A DNA stretch of 64,000 nucleotides from Peromyscus leucopus (Eukaryota > Chordata > Mammalia > Rodentia > Cricetidae): contig NC_051069.1 of the NCBI RefSeq assembly GCF_004664715.2, positions 7,393,501 through 7,457,500 of the forward strand, in the 5' to 3' direction. The position numbers and the translations under genes are program-made. The notes below the pieces were generated by a model. It was not told where the DNA came from and searched no databases. It was given only the letters and a program-made list of their open reading frames with translations. This document shows, piece by piece, positions 45,212-64,000 of this stretch. How positions within the stretch are numbered: position 1 is the first letter of the stretch; each line of letters starts with the position of its first letter.

Positions 45212-45931
45212 TTTATTTAGTCCGGTACATGGCTGACAAAGCATGCTGCTTCAATAATTAGTTATTTATTGTCTTCTTCTGACTAGTAAATCAGACTATT
45301 AATTCCATCTACTCACTGATGGTACTAAAAATGGTTCAAAGATAGCAAATAAGTCACACAAGCCATCAAGAGGATGGATCTTTTTTTATGGTACCGGCTG
45401 GGAAACCAATGTCATGCACTAGCCGAAAAGACTCAAAAATGTGGGTTTCCATGATATTTTTCCATATCTGAAAACTATCTGGTCCAGTTTTTTTTAAATA
45501 AAAATTCTAATATTTCCAGAAAATATGGGTAGAAAAGGGTAACACTAAAGAATGGGATCCCAACACTCAACTTTAAAGAATTTATTTTCTCATTTGTAGA
45601 GTAGCATTATTGTAAAGTCCACAGTTATTGCAACACCTGCATTGCTTAAAAGAATTCCTAAGAATTTTGTTAAAGCATATTTTAAAAAACAGAACCAAAA
45701 TAATGTACATTTTTATCTCTAAACATTGTGTCATTAAAGTCCATGTAATGTCTTCTGTATAAATCAATGTGATGTTACAATAATATACATGATCGGATTC
45801 TTATCTTAAAGGCTTCTGACCATGTATGATATCCAAGATAGATTCAATGCCTTTAATGCCAGACTGCAGAAACTGTTATGACCCTAAACAAAACAAGGGA
45901 AAGCTGTATGTACAGGCCGGAGTCTGACAGT
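45212..45931 (-). other. CLPX: CLPX 3' untranslated region (extent uncertain)
   Basis: No other feature lies here. Minus-strand AATAAA motifs at 45581-45586, 45265-45270 and 45212-45217 are candidate poly(A) signals, giving a 3' UTR of roughly 0.35-0.75 kb. Confidence 0.45.
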
Positions 45932-63364
<17,433 letters not shown>

Positions 63365-63420
63365 TCAAGAGAGAAAAATTTTAGAAATAATTTCAATAGA
63401 GTCCACCGTAAAAAACTTAC

Positions 63421-63560
63421 TGTATCTAGCACTAGGTAGGCAGAGGCAAGTGGATCTCTGAGTTCAAGGCTAGCCAGGGATACAGAGTGACTTCGAGGAA
63501 AGGCTCCAAAACTACACAGAGAAACCCTGTCTCGAAAACCAAACAAACAAACAAACACAA
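63421..63560 (+). repeat. B1 SINE, 5'-truncated
   Basis: 'ggtaggcagaggcaagtgga' to a (CAAA)n tail, 70 bases upstream of CLPX exon a. Confidence 0.82.
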
Positions 63561-63589
63561 ACAACCTTGCTGTAGGGCTGAGCTGTGCC

Positions 63590-63778
63590 TCAGTGAACAG
63601 TGCCTGGGCTAGCTGACTTGTTACCCACTGGCTGTGGCAGCACATACGTTCAGGTATGTGCTTCTAAGCCTGAGTCCAATCGCTAGAACCCACATGGTTG
63701 GAGAGCGCCGACTACCAAAGATATGACCTGATCTCTACACATGCACACACATAAAAGAAATAAATGTATTAAAAACAG
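63590..63778 (+). repeat. B2/B3-like SINE, diverged
   Basis: 'cgctagaacccacatggttg' and 'aaagaaataaatgtattaaa' tail. Confidence 0.5.
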
Positions 63779-63842
63779 ACTATTTTATTTATTTCCATTA
63801 GGTTCTTTTCCTGATCTAATGTTCATTAAGAGTTGGCTGCAG

Positions 63843-64000
63843 CCAGGCAGTGGTGGCGCACGCCTTTAATCCCAGCACTCAGGAGGCAGAGGCAGGTGGA
63901 TCTCTGCAAGTTCGAGGCCAGCCTGGTCTCCAAAGCGAGTTCCAGGAAAGGCGCAAAGCAACACAGAGAAACCCTGTCTCGAAAAACAAAAAAAAAAAAA
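63843..64000 (+). repeat. Young B1 SINE running to the window edge
   Basis: Near-consensus B1 with the 'ccaggaaaggcgcaaagc' variant and an A tail that reaches position 64000. Confidence 0.92.

Overview
The window is mammalian nuclear DNA from a muroid rodent. It holds dozens of B1, B2, ID and B4/B3-type SINEs, long (CA)n/(GT)n arrays, a 5'-truncated LINE-1 and intron-split genes. Many of the youngest B1 copies share a diagnostic 3' half (…ccaggaaaggcgcaaagc…) that I associate with cricetid rodents (hamster, deer mouse or vole). The exact species is inference.

Three protein-coding genes lie head to tail on the minus strand. Their order matches the UBAP1L-PDCD7-CLPX block of human 15q22.31 / mouse chromosome 9 (from memory). 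(1) UBAP1L, positions 86-11570: all five coding exons, 382 codons, a UBAP1-like ESCRT-I/ubiquitin-binding protein. (2) PDCD7, 22533-32034: all five coding exons, 486 codons, the U11/U12-59K protein of the minor spliceosome. Its first exon lies in a CpG island at about 31.2-32.2 kb. (3) CLPX, 45932-63354: the last eleven coding exons (about residues 120-633 in human numbering) of the mitochondrial AAA+ unfoldase that partners CLPP. Its 5' exons and promoter are beyond the right edge. Every splice junction was placed by eye. Phases agree across all junctions, and all are GT-AG except PDCD7 intron 2, which reads GC-AG.

Between and inside the genes is mostly repeat-derived sequence. Notable items are an actin processed pseudogene split by a B1 (about 14.76-15.33 kb), a PPP2R2A-type processed pseudogene (about 41.4-43.2 kb), a LINE-1 with a perfect 16-bp target-site duplication (36.7-38.4 kb), two divergent copies of one LTR-like repeat (about 28.5 and 59.5 kb), and a URR1-type DNA transposon fragment (54.8 kb).

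The most interesting signal is a decayed tandem copy of a CLPX exon plus its upstream intron at 48.76-49.08 kb, about 1.55 kb from the intact exon. Next are three B1 insertions with clean target-site duplications but bodies riddled with 1-3 bp deletions, which look more like uncorrected long-read assembly error than age. I see no convincing previously undescribed multi-gene system; this is ordinary, conserved, repeat-rich rodent chromatin.
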